Source: Rhodococcus pseudokoreensis (GTDB lineage Bacteria; Actinomycetota; Actinomycetes; Mycobacteriales; Mycobacteriaceae). From it: 64,000 bases of DNA. The notes under the pieces are model-generated. The model worked only from the letters and a program-made list of their open reading frames with translations, was not told the origin of the DNA and did not search any database. The DNA lies in assembly GCF_017068395.1 (NCBI RefSeq), contig NZ_CP070619.1, positions 62,001 to 126,000 of the forward strand, written 5' to 3'. Position numbers and translations under genes: made by a program. Positions 35,842-44,810 of this stretch are shown here, in pieces; position 1 is the stretch's first letter, and every line of letters begins with the position of its first letter.

Positions 35842-36399
35842 ATGACCACGACCGATACACGCGCCCCCGACCCCCGCCGTCTGCAGGAGTTGCTCGACCG
35901 CCAGGAGATCCACGACGCGCTGCTGCGCTACACCCGCGGCGTCGACCGGCTCGATGAGGATTTGCTGCGCTCCGCGTACCACCCCGGCGCCATCGACGAC
36001 CACGGCATCTTCCGCGGCACCGTCGAGGAGTTCATCCCCTGGGCGTTCGCAGGCCACCGGGCGAGCCATCACGGCGAGCAGCACTACATCACCAACCACA
36101 CCTGCGAGATCGACGGCGACGTGGCCCACACCGAGACGTACTTCGTGATGGTCGGACAGAACCGGTCGGGTACGCCCGTCACGCTGCACGGTGGGCGCTA
36201 TGTCGACCGGTTCGAACGCCGCGACGGCGAATGGCGCATCGCCCACCGCATCTCGATGGTGGAGTGGACCGGCGGCGTCACAACCCCCGACCTGCCGCCG
36301 GTCGACCGCAGGCAGAACGGCACTGTCGCGCGCGACCGCAGCGACACCTCCTACGACCGCCCGCTCCTCACCGACGAGCGCCGCACGCTCGAAATTTGA
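35842..36399 (+). CDS. SnoaL-like/NTF2-fold protein
   Basis: The 185-residue protein has the N-terminal helix EIHDALLRYTRGVDRLDEDL, then AYHPGAIDDHGIFRG and a cone-shaped beta-sheet ending RDGEWRIAHRISMVEW. This is the SnoaL_4/NTF2-like layout used by isomerases, cyclases and dehydratases in polyketide and steroid metabolism. A role on a cyclic substrate is likely, the exact reaction is not readable. It is one of three free SnoaL-like proteins in the window, plus a fourth domain fused to an FMO. Confidence 0.82.
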   Translation: MTTTDTRAPDPRRLQELLDRQEIHDALLRYTRGVDRLDEDLLRSAYHPGAIDDHGIFRGTVEEFIPWAFAGHRASHHGEQHYITNHTCEIDGDVAHTETYFVMVGQNRSGTPVTLHGGRYVDRFERRDGEWRIAHRISMVEWTGGVTTPDLPPVDRRQNGTVARDRSDTSYDRPLLTDERRTLEI

Positions 36400-36409
36400 G
36401 CGCGGCCGT

Positions 36410-36472
36410 TTCGCCGGGCCGTCGACGCCCGTCGACATCCTGATGGGCAGACCCCATGGCCGGCCCGGCGAA
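36410..36472. terminator. long palindrome between convergent genes
   Basis: Perfect 11-base arms TTCGCCGGGCC (36410-36420) and GGCCCGGCGAA (36462-36472) enclose 41 bases that contain a smaller GTCGAC palindrome pair. It lies between the convergent SnoaL-like and amidohydrolase genes and probably terminates both. Confidence 0.55.
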
Positions 36473-36478
36473 GCGCCG

Positions 36479-38203
<1,725 letters not shown>

Positions 38204-38249
38204 CACTTCTCCCTGCCGTTCTGCTATGGAGTAATGATGAAACCCTAGA

Positions 38250-38268
38250 TGCATGTAGGCTGCATGTA
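38250..38268. promoter_or_regulatory. direct repeat TGCATGTA x2, candidate operator
   Basis: TGCATGTA occurs at 38250-38257 and 38261-38268, an 11-base period (one helical turn), 47-65 bases upstream of the amidohydrolase ATG and downstream of the marR stop. Such spacing suits a regulator binding on one face of DNA. Confidence 0.45.
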
Positions 38269-38305
38269 AATCATTTGCAACACGATAGCGCTGGAGGACG
38301 GTCGA

Positions 38306-38776
38306 TCAGAGCGGCGGCTCGACCGCCTCGTACCGAGCCACGAACAGCTCCAGCAGCCGGGCCAGGTCGTGCAGGTCCGCGGCCGGCCAGTCGGCGGTGA
38401 TTTCCTCGATCAGCGCCATCCGATTCGTGGTGGCCGTGCTCAGCGCACCTCGTCCGGCGTCGGTGAGCCGGAGCACGGCACGACGCAGATCGTCGGCGTC
38501 GGGGGCCCGGACCACCAGGTCGCGCTCGACGGCGGCATTGACCGCACGACTGGCGGTCGACTGCTCGACCTCGAGATCATCGGCCACATCGCTGATGGAA
38601 GGCAGCTTTCCGCGCTGCTCACGCAGCTCGACAGCGCGCAGCACGCGCAGCGCCTCGGTCCCCGGGATGCTGGGGACGCCCTCGAGGATGCGCCGGCGGT
38701 ACGACGGTCGGCGCACCGAACGGACGAGCCGCAGCAGCAGCTCGTCCACACTGGTCAGGTCCTGGTCACGAGACAT
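38306..38776 (-). CDS. MarR-family transcriptional regulator
   Basis: The 156-residue protein has the MarR winged helix. Helices read VLRAVELREQRGKLPSISDV and VEQSTASRAVNAAVERDL, and the wing is VVRAPDADDLRRAVLRLT, followed by the C-terminal dimerisation helices. ATG 38776 (MSRDQDLT) is chosen over a longer start at 38794. It is the only intact regulator of transcription recognised in the catabolic locus, sits between aldehyde dehydrogenase and amidohydrolase genes, and may respond to a pathway acid or CoA ester. The candidate operators listed (38250, 34643, 49822, 59602) are not identical to one another, so its actual sites are unknown. Confidence 0.85.
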   Translation of the reverse strand: MSRDQDLTSVDELLLRLVRSVRRPSYRRRILEGVPSIPGTEALRVLRAVELREQRGKLPSISDVADDLEVEQSTASRAVNAAVERDLVVRAPDADDLRRAVLRLTDAGRGALSTATTNRMALIEEITADWPAADLHDLARLLELFVARYEAVEPPL

Positions 38777-38824
38777 GGCGCATGGATAGCACACCGCTGC
38801 ATGGTGTCCCGGTGGAACCAGCGC

Positions 38825-40240
38825 TCACCGGGTCGAAACGACGGTGGTCTTCAACTGGGTGTAGTGCAGCAGCGACTCGAAGCCCTTCTCGCGCCCCAGC
38901 CCGCTCGCCTTGTAACCGCCGAACGGCGTCTCGATCCCGGTGCGACCGCCGTTGACGATCACCTGTCCGGCCTCGAGCCGCGAGGCCACCCGCAGCGCGC
39001 GGGCGGAATCCCCGGTCCAGACACCGGCCACCAGGCCGTACTCGGAGTCGTTGGCCAGCTCGATCGCCTCACCCTCGGTCGCGAAGCGACTCACGGCGAG
39101 GACCGGACCGAAGACCTCCTCCTGGAAGATCCGCATCTCGGGCGTGACGTCGGCATACACCGTCGGCTCCACGTAGCGTCCCGCGGCCAGTGCGCCGCCT
39201 GCCGCGTGCCCCCCGGTCACCACACGGGCGCCGTCCTGCGCGGCGACGTCGAAGTACTCGATCACCTTCTCGAACTGCGCCTCCGTGGTCATCGGCGCCA
39301 GCCGCTCCCCCGGGACCCTGGCCCGCATCTGTGCCGCCACGCGCTCGAGCAGTGCGTCGTGGACCTCCTCCTGGACCAGCAGCCTGCTCAGCGCCGCGCA
39401 CTGCTGACCCGCGCCGGTGCAGATGGTCAGCGCGCTGTCGACCACCCGATCCAGGTCGGCGTCCGCGAAGACCACATTGGCGGACTTGCCGCCCAGCTCC
39501 AGGATCGTCGGGATCAGCCGTCGGGCAGCGCTCTCGGCCACCCGCCTGCCGGTGACGACCGAGCCGGTGAACGCGACCAGTCGCACCGACGGATGCTCGA
39601 CCAGGGGGCCGCCGACCTCCGGCCCCGCACCCAGCACCACGTTGACCACACCGGCCGGGACGCCCGCCTCCTCGCAGAGCTGCGCCAGCATCATCGTGGT
39701 GCCGGAGGTGAACTCCGAGGGCTTGATCACCACGGTGTTGCCGGCTGCCAGTGCGGCCGCCAGGCCGCGGGCCGCCTGGGTCAGCGGCCCGTTCCACGGC
39801 GTGATCATGGCCACCACACCGTAGGGCTCGCGGCTGGTGAACGCGTGGTCGCCTGCGCCGAGGTTGATCGTCTCCCCGAACAGCGCCCGGACCACGCCGC
39901 CGTAGTACTCGAAGTAGTCGGCGGCGACCTGGAGGCCGCCGCGCATCTCGGCGACGAGCTTGCCCGTCTCCTCGACCTCGACGTCGACGAACTCCTGGGC
40001 CCGCTCGCGCAGCGCACGCGCGACCGCCGCCAGCAGCCGGCCACGCTCGACCGGTGCCCGGTCCGCCCACGCGCGGGCGGCACGACGTGCGGCGTCCACG
40101 GCCAGGTCGACGTGGTCGCGGCCCCCGAGAGCGACCCGGGCGATCGGGCTGCGGTCGAAGGGACCGGAGACGGTCAGCGCGTCCTGATCTCCTCGCGGAA
40201 CGCTCTTGCCGTCGATCCAGTGGTTCAGCTCGCGGACCAT
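38825..40240 (-). CDS. aldehyde dehydrogenase
   Basis: The 471-residue NAD(P)-dependent aldehyde dehydrogenase has Asn150 (MITPWNGPL), Glu248 (LELGGKSANVV) and catalytic Cys281 (GAGQQCAALSR), all intact. It oxidises an aldehyde to a carboxylic acid, which the neighbouring CoA-transferases could then load with CoA. It is the first gene of a minus-strand unit with marR and is divergent from the double CoA-transferase at 40375. The roughly 130-base divergent gap is A/T-rich. Confidence 0.93.
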   Translation of the reverse strand: MVRELNHWIDGKSVPRGDQDALTVSGPFDRSPIARVALGGRDHVDLAVDAARRAARAWADRAPVERGRLLAAVARALRERAQEFVDVEVEETGKLVAEMRGGLQVAADYFEYYGGVVRALFGETINLGAGDHAFTSREPYGVVAMITPWNGPLTQAARGLAAALAAGNTVVIKPSEFTSGTTMMLAQLCEEAGVPAGVVNVVLGAGPEVGGPLVEHPSVRLVAFTGSVVTGRRVAESAARRLIPTILELGGKSANVVFADADLDRVVDSALTICTGAGQQCAALSRLLVQEEVHDALLERVAAQMRARVPGERLAPMTTEAQFEKVIEYFDVAAQDGARVVTGGHAAGGALAAGRYVEPTVYADVTPEMRIFQEEVFGPVLAVSRFATEGEAIELANDSEYGLVAGVWTGDSARALRVASRLEAGQVIVNGGRTGIETPFGGYKASGLGREKGFESLLHYTQLKTTVVSTR

Positions 40241-40374
40241 GTGCGCCTCCTGGGACGTGTCGGGGATTCATCGATTCAACCATGCTTTGAACACAACTGT
40301 TTTTTCGCGTCCATTACTAGTGATATAGATTGCAAATAGTGAGCAGAACTATTTTGAAGATCGAGAGGCTGACC

Positions 40375-42663
40375 GTGGACGACACGACCCAGATGACCTC
40401 GGAGCGTCCGGCGCTGGACGGCGTGCGGGTGCTCGACGCGAGCCGGGGCGTGGCGGGCCCGCTGGCCGGGATGGCACTCGGCGACTACGGCGCCGAGGTC
40501 ATCCGGCTCGACGACCCCTCGGACGCGGACCTGCCCGGGTCTGTGGCCTGGCATCGCAACAAGACGATCATCCCTCGTGAGCGCGGCTCAGCCCTGGTTG
40601 CGGACGCCGACCTGGTGCTCACCACCGACGCCCGCACGGCGGCCGCACTGGGCCTCTGCCTGGACGACGAGCCTCCGGCCGGCCTGGTCCACCTGCACCT
40701 GCCGTTGTGGCATGACGAGCAGGACGGCCTCGACCCCTACACCCGCGACCGGATGGTCTCCGCCGACTTCGGTGCAGCGCGGCGGCAGACCTCGTTCAGC
40801 GGCGGTCCGGTCGACGAGGTCTACCCCTTCCTGTCCTCCATGCAGGGCGCCTGGGGCGCCACCTGTGGCATCGCCGCGCTGGTCGAGAAGATCCGCACCG
40901 GCTGCGGCCAGCGGGTGGTGGTCGACCCGCTGCACGGCTCGATGGTCACCACGATCACCACCATGCTGGTCAGCCCGACCGAGCCGCTCCCGGCGACCAC
41001 CGTCGGCCCCGGCGGCCCCAACCCGACGTTCGGGACCTACCGCTGCGCCGACGGCGAGTGGCTGTTCCTGGGCGCGCTGGGCTCGAAGTTCCAGGACATC
41101 GCGTTCGAGCACCTCGGCACCACCGGCATCATCGTCGACCCGCGGATCGACGGTGTGCGCGAGCGGCTCTACGCCCCCCGCAACAGGGACTGGGTGCGCG
41201 CGCGACTGGCCGAGGCGTTCGCGCGCCGTACCCGTGCCGTGTGGCTCGAGGAGCTCACAGCAGCCGGGTGCCCGGTCAGCCTCGTGGGTGACCGCGACGA
41301 CTGGCTCGACCATCCGCAGGTCGCCGCGCTGGGTCAGCGCGTCGAGCTCGAGGACCCGCTCGTCGGCGACGCCGTGACCGGCGGGGTCGGCGCCGAGCTC
41401 TCCCGCGGTGGGCTTCGCGAGCACCGGGCGCGGATCTTCGCCGACAACGCCGAGTGGGCCGAGCCGCGCGCCGGCCTCCCCGCGCCGCTGGACGCGCTGC
41501 CCACCGGAACCGGTCCCCTGGCCGGCATCAAGGTCGCCGATCTCGGCACGGTGCTGGCCGGGCCGTACGCCGGAATGCTGCTCGCCGCGCTCGGCGCGGA
41601 CGTGGCGAAGGTGGAGACGGTGACCGGCGACGAGCTGCGGGTGCGTGGCTACGGCATCGCCCGTGGCCAGCGCGGGCTCGGCATCAACCTGCGCGATCCG
41701 CAGGGGTACGACGCCTTCCTGCGGCTCGTGGCGGCCAGTGACGTCGTGCTCGACAACTACCGACCGGGCGTCCTCGAGCGCCTGCACATCGACCACGCGA
41801 CGCTTGCCGAGTGCCGGCCCGACATCGTCACCACCTCGATCACCGGGTACGGCGCCGACGGTCCGCTCGGCAGTCAGCCCGGGTACGACCCGGTGGTCCA
41901 GGCGCTGACCGGGATCATGAAGGCCCAGGGCGGCAGCGCCGAGCCGGTCTTCTCCACGCTGGCGATCAACGACGTGACGGTCGCGTGCCTGGCCGCGCTC
42001 GGCACCTGCGCGGCGCTCTATCAGCGTGCCGCAGGCCGCGGCGGGCAGCACGTCACCTCTTCGCTGGCCGTCGCCGCCACGTTCATGCAGAGCGGTGAGC
42101 TGGTCCGCTACGCCGGCCGGCCCGCCGCCGAGACCGGTGGCCGGGACTTCCCCGGTCCCGGGCCGCTGTCCCGGTTCTACCCGTGCGCGGACGGCTGGGT
42201 CCGGGTGCACCTGCACTCGGCGGCGCAGGCGGTCGACGCCGGGCTGCTGCCGGAGGTGTCCGGCGCCGAGGAGGGTGCGGACGCGCTCGCCCAGCTCATC
42301 GGGACGGCGATCAGCGCGCTCACCTCGGCCGAAACGGTGGCGGCCGTGACCGGTGCCGGCGGCGCCGCGGTCCGCGCACGCGATTTTCGCGAGGTGGTGA
42401 ACGACCCCGAGCTGCTGGCCGACGGCCACGTCACCGAACTGGTCTGGCCGGACGGCAACTCGACGTTCCTTCCTCATCGCCTGGTCACCTTCAGCGGGCA
42501 TCCGCCGTACCCGGTCATGCGGGCCACCGGTCACGGCGAGTTCAGTCGCGAGCTGCTCGGCGAGGCCGGACTGTCGGGTGCGGAGATCGAGGAGCTGATC
42601 GGCGCCGGAGTGGTCGTCGTGGGCGAGCCGATGCACTCGGTCGTGGGCGTGGGCTACCGCTGA
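40375..42663 (+). CDS. double-length CaiB/BaiF CoA-transferase, N-terminal half degenerate
   Basis: The 762-residue protein starts at GTG 40375 behind GAGAGGCTGACC (a TTG at 40330 in frame is less likely). The first unit (GVRVLDASRGVAGPLAGMAL, DYGAEVIRLDD) is shortened and shows no Asp where the catalytic one belongs (PFLSSMQGAWGATCG). The second unit (GIKVADLGTVLAGPYAGMLL, LGADVAKVE) is complete and keeps Asp in AINDVTVACLAALG. One active and one scaffold half is the natural reading. Its stop overlaps by ten bases the 3' end of the convergent MaoC-like gene at 42654. Confidence 0.87.
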   Translation: MDDTTQMTSERPALDGVRVLDASRGVAGPLAGMALGDYGAEVIRLDDPSDADLPGSVAWHRNKTIIPRERGSALVADADLVLTTDARTAAALGLCLDDEPPAGLVHLHLPLWHDEQDGLDPYTRDRMVSADFGAARRQTSFSGGPVDEVYPFLSSMQGAWGATCGIAALVEKIRTGCGQRVVVDPLHGSMVTTITTMLVSPTEPLPATTVGPGGPNPTFGTYRCADGEWLFLGALGSKFQDIAFEHLGTTGIIVDPRIDGVRERLYAPRNRDWVRARLAEAFARRTRAVWLEELTAAGCPVSLVGDRDDWLDHPQVAALGQRVELEDPLVGDAVTGGVGAELSRGGLREHRARIFADNAEWAEPRAGLPAPLDALPTGTGPLAGIKVADLGTVLAGPYAGMLLAALGADVAKVETVTGDELRVRGYGIARGQRGLGINLRDPQGYDAFLRLVAASDVVLDNYRPGVLERLHIDHATLAECRPDIVTTSITGYGADGPLGSQPGYDPVVQALTGIMKAQGGSAEPVFSTLAINDVTVACLAALGTCAALYQRAAGRGGQHVTSSLAVAATFMQSGELVRYAGRPAAETGGRDFPGPGPLSRFYPCADGWVRVHLHSAAQAVDAGLLPEVSGAEEGADALAQLIGTAISALTSAETVAAVTGAGGAAVRARDFREVVNDPELLADGHVTELVWPDGNSTFLPHRLVTFSGHPPYPVMRATGHGEFSRELLGEAGLSGAEIEELIGAGVVVVGEPMHSVVGVGYR

Positions 42664-43109
42664 TCCGCGACCACTGACGCGCGGCCGTCGCGGCGCCTGG
42701 CGGGCACCGCGACGGTCGCCGTGCCGGGCGCAAGTACGGTGCCCGCCTCGTCCTCGATCCACAGCGTGACATCGACCAGACGGTCCCCTGCCTCCTCGCG
42801 CACCTCGGTGACGCGGGCCTTGACGTCGAAGAGCGCGCCGCGCAGCGTCGGTCCGCGGAACTGCAGGGCCAGTGCGACCACCCGAGCCCCGGGCAGCCAC
42901 TCGCGCAGCATCCGGTGAGCGTAGGACCACTGCAACCGGCCCATCGCGATGGCACCGGGGTAGCCGGCCCTGCGACCCTCGTCGTCGTCCATGTGGATCG
43001 GCACGAACTCGTCGTTGACGGCCGCGAAGCGGTTCCACTCGGGGTATCCGGTGCAGCGCGGACCGGCTGCGATCACGTCGCCGACCCGCACCTCTGCTCT
43101 CGCGCTCAT
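42654..43109 (-). CDS. MaoC-like hydratase subunit (hydratase half)
   Basis: The 151-residue hot-dog protein has NDEFVPIHMDDDEGRRAGYP followed by GAIAMGRLQWSYAHRML, corresponding to the hydratase-2 motif region (D..P.H.D...A...G....PI..G). It is small and paired with the adjacent FAS1/MaoC-N-type protein, an arrangement known from heterodimeric (R)-enoyl-CoA hydratases such as ChsH1-ChsH2. It probably hydrates a bulky 2-enoyl-CoA. It is the last gene of a nine-gene overlapping operon and its end overlaps the convergent CoA-transferase by ten bases. Confidence 0.8.
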   Translation of the reverse strand: MSARAEVRVGDVIAAGPRCTGYPEWNRFAAVNDEFVPIHMDDDEGRRAGYPGAIAMGRLQWSYAHRMLREWLPGARVVALALQFRGPTLRGALFDVKARVTEVREEAGDRLVDVTLWIEDEAGTVLAPGTATVAVPARRRDGRASVVADQR

Positions 43110-43124
43110 CGTGGTTCCTCGGGG

Positions 43125-43619
43125 TCAGTAGCGAATCGAGGTGTCGTGGCCGAGCTTCACGCGAGCGCCGTCCTGGTTGGTCCACTCCACCTCGGTGACC
43201 GTGATCAGCATCGGCCCCATCCGTCCGGTTTTCTCGCGGTAGGAGTGCAGGCGGGTCTCGGAGCGGATCACGTCGCCCGCGCGTATCGGGGCGCCGTAGA
43301 CGACCTCGCTGCCTCCGTTGATCTGGTGGCGCAGTCCGGGGCCGGCGATGCCGATCGTCTTCTCCAGCCGGTCGGAGTCGCGCTGCAACGGCGCCACCGC
43401 GGGCACCATCCGGTCGGCCACGATCCAGGCGAAGGGATTGAACTCCTCGGGCGCCACGAGCAGGCCGCCGCCGGGGACCACGAAGTGCGCAGGCGGCGGA
43501 TCCGGGTAGTAGACGGCGATCGCCCACCGCCGGATGTCGGAGGCGGCGACGGGGAACGAGACCCGCCAGTCGGCCACGGCGCCCAGCGAGGCCCGCATCT
43601 GCTCGCTGACCAGGCTCAT
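43125..43619 (-). CDS. MaoC N-terminal-type (FAS1-like) dehydratase subunit
   Basis: The 164-residue hot-dog protein fits MaoC_dehydrat_N. It has DIRRWAIAVYYPDPPPAHF, then PEEFNPFAWIVADR, then GSEVVYGAPIRAGDVIRSET and REKTGRMGPMLITVTEVEW. Such subunits lack the catalytic loop and shape the binding pocket for large acyl-CoAs. ATG 43619 overlaps the stop of the epimerase gene (ATGA). Its partner at 42654-43109 starts 16 bases downstream of its stop. Confidence 0.82.
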   Translation of the reverse strand: MSLVSEQMRASLGAVADWRVSFPVAASDIRRWAIAVYYPDPPPAHFVVPGGGLLVAPEEFNPFAWIVADRMVPAVAPLQRDSDRLEKTIGIAGPGLRHQINGGSEVVYGAPIRAGDVIRSETRLHSYREKTGRMGPMLITVTEVEWTNQDGARVKLGHDTSIRY

Positions 43620-44755
43620 CGGTCGCGGTGGTCGCGCTGCCCGGCGACCCTGGGGTGGGCGTAGGGGTGCACAATCCTCGTGGCCGGCGGCTGCTCGGCG
43701 CGAAGCGCCGCCGTCGCGCGACGGTACGCCTCGACGACGCGGTCCTCCTCCGCGTAGTCGAAGCGGTCGGCCAGCGCATCGGCAGCCCCCTCGACCGGCG
43801 GATGCTCGACGTACCAGCGCACCGTCTCGGTCAACGCCACCACGGCCGGCGTCGGCTCGACGTAGCCCAGCAGGTCCGCGGCCTTGTGGACGTCGACCAG
43901 CAGATGATCGTCGTGGGAGAGCGGGTAGAGACCACGGCCGGGGCCTGCCAGGTCGAAGGGCAGCGAGACCGGGCGCAGCGCGCCTCCGGCCGCCGCCGCG
44001 CAGACCTCGACCCACTGACGCATCGAGAACTGGTCGCGGTCGCCGACGTTGAAGATCTCACCGGCCGCGGCGTCCGGCCGGTCGACGGCCGCAAGCAGGT
44101 ACGCCGCGGCGTTCACCGCGGCGCAGCGCATCGTGGCGGTAAGTCCGTTGTCGGCCAAAATGATTCGGTCGCGGCCGTCGAGGACCCGCCGGACCACCGA
44201 CCACTCCCGCGGGTAGACCTGACGCGGTCCGTAGATCGAGGGATAGCGGAAGATCGAGGCGGAGAAGGCGGTTCGCTCGTGCAAATCGAGAACGTGCTGC
44301 TCCGCCGCGCGGATCTTTCGGGAGAACGCCTCGCCGCCGCCCTCCGTCGCAATGTCCTCGGGCCGCGTCGCCCGTCCGACGTCGGCGGCGCCCTCTCGGG
44401 CCTGGACCGGCATCCCTTGTGGTGCAAGGCGTCCCGGCTCGTGGTAGCCGGTGTAGGCGGGCAGCCCACTGACGGCGACAAGGGATCCGCAGCGCCCTGC
44501 GACGGCGTCGGCCACCACCCGGAGCCGGCCGTACGCGGCGACCACAACGTCGTACGAACGCCCCGCGAGCGCCTCGTCCAGCGATTCACGGAAGTGCGGG
44601 TCGGCGTGAATGTGCTCGTACGCGTCCAGCTCCGGCAGCTCGTGCGTGCCGCGGTGCAGCAGGGTGACCGCGTAGCCGCGCTCGGCGAGCCCGGCGGCCA
44701 CGTGCGGGCCGGTCGGACCACTGCCGCCGACCAACAGCGCTCGGAGTGGCCTCAT
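43616..44755 (-). CDS. extended SDR / NAD-dependent epimerase-like protein
   Basis: The 379-residue Rossmann protein begins RALLVGGSGPTGPHVAAGLA, a nucleotide-binding motif, and has FRYPSIYGPRQVYPREWSVV and IFNVGDRDQFSMRQWVEVCA typical of NAD-dependent epimerase/dehydratases. The usual catalytic YxxxK appears as F-S-R-K (EAFSRKIRAAE), so the catalytic tyrosine may be missing or displaced. It could be a dehydrogenase or reductase of a bulky substrate or an atypical isomerase. It sits between the FMO (55-base gap) and the MaoC pair in the long operon. Confidence 0.75.
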   Translation of the reverse strand: MRPLRALLVGGSGPTGPHVAAGLAERGYAVTLLHRGTHELPELDAYEHIHADPHFRESLDEALAGRSYDVVVAAYGRLRVVADAVAGRCGSLVAVSGLPAYTGYHEPGRLAPQGMPVQAREGAADVGRATRPEDIATEGGGEAFSRKIRAAEQHVLDLHERTAFSASIFRYPSIYGPRQVYPREWSVVRRVLDGRDRIILADNGLTATMRCAAVNAAAYLLAAVDRPDAAAGEIFNVGDRDQFSMRQWVEVCAAAAGGALRPVSLPFDLAGPGRGLYPLSHDDHLLVDVHKAADLLGYVEPTPAVVALTETVRWYVEHPPVEGAADALADRFDYAEEDRVVEAYRRATAALRAEQPPATRIVHPYAHPRVAGQRDHRDR

Positions 44756-44810
44756 GCGTCGATCCTTTCGTCGGTCGGCTGCGCCGTGGTCGGTCCCTCG
44801 GGAGCCGGCT

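Noticed and set aside
40588..43779. A 1063-codon open frame on the minus strand
   Set aside because: Shadow of the plus-strand CoA-transferase and off-frame MaoC genes; no coherent domain.
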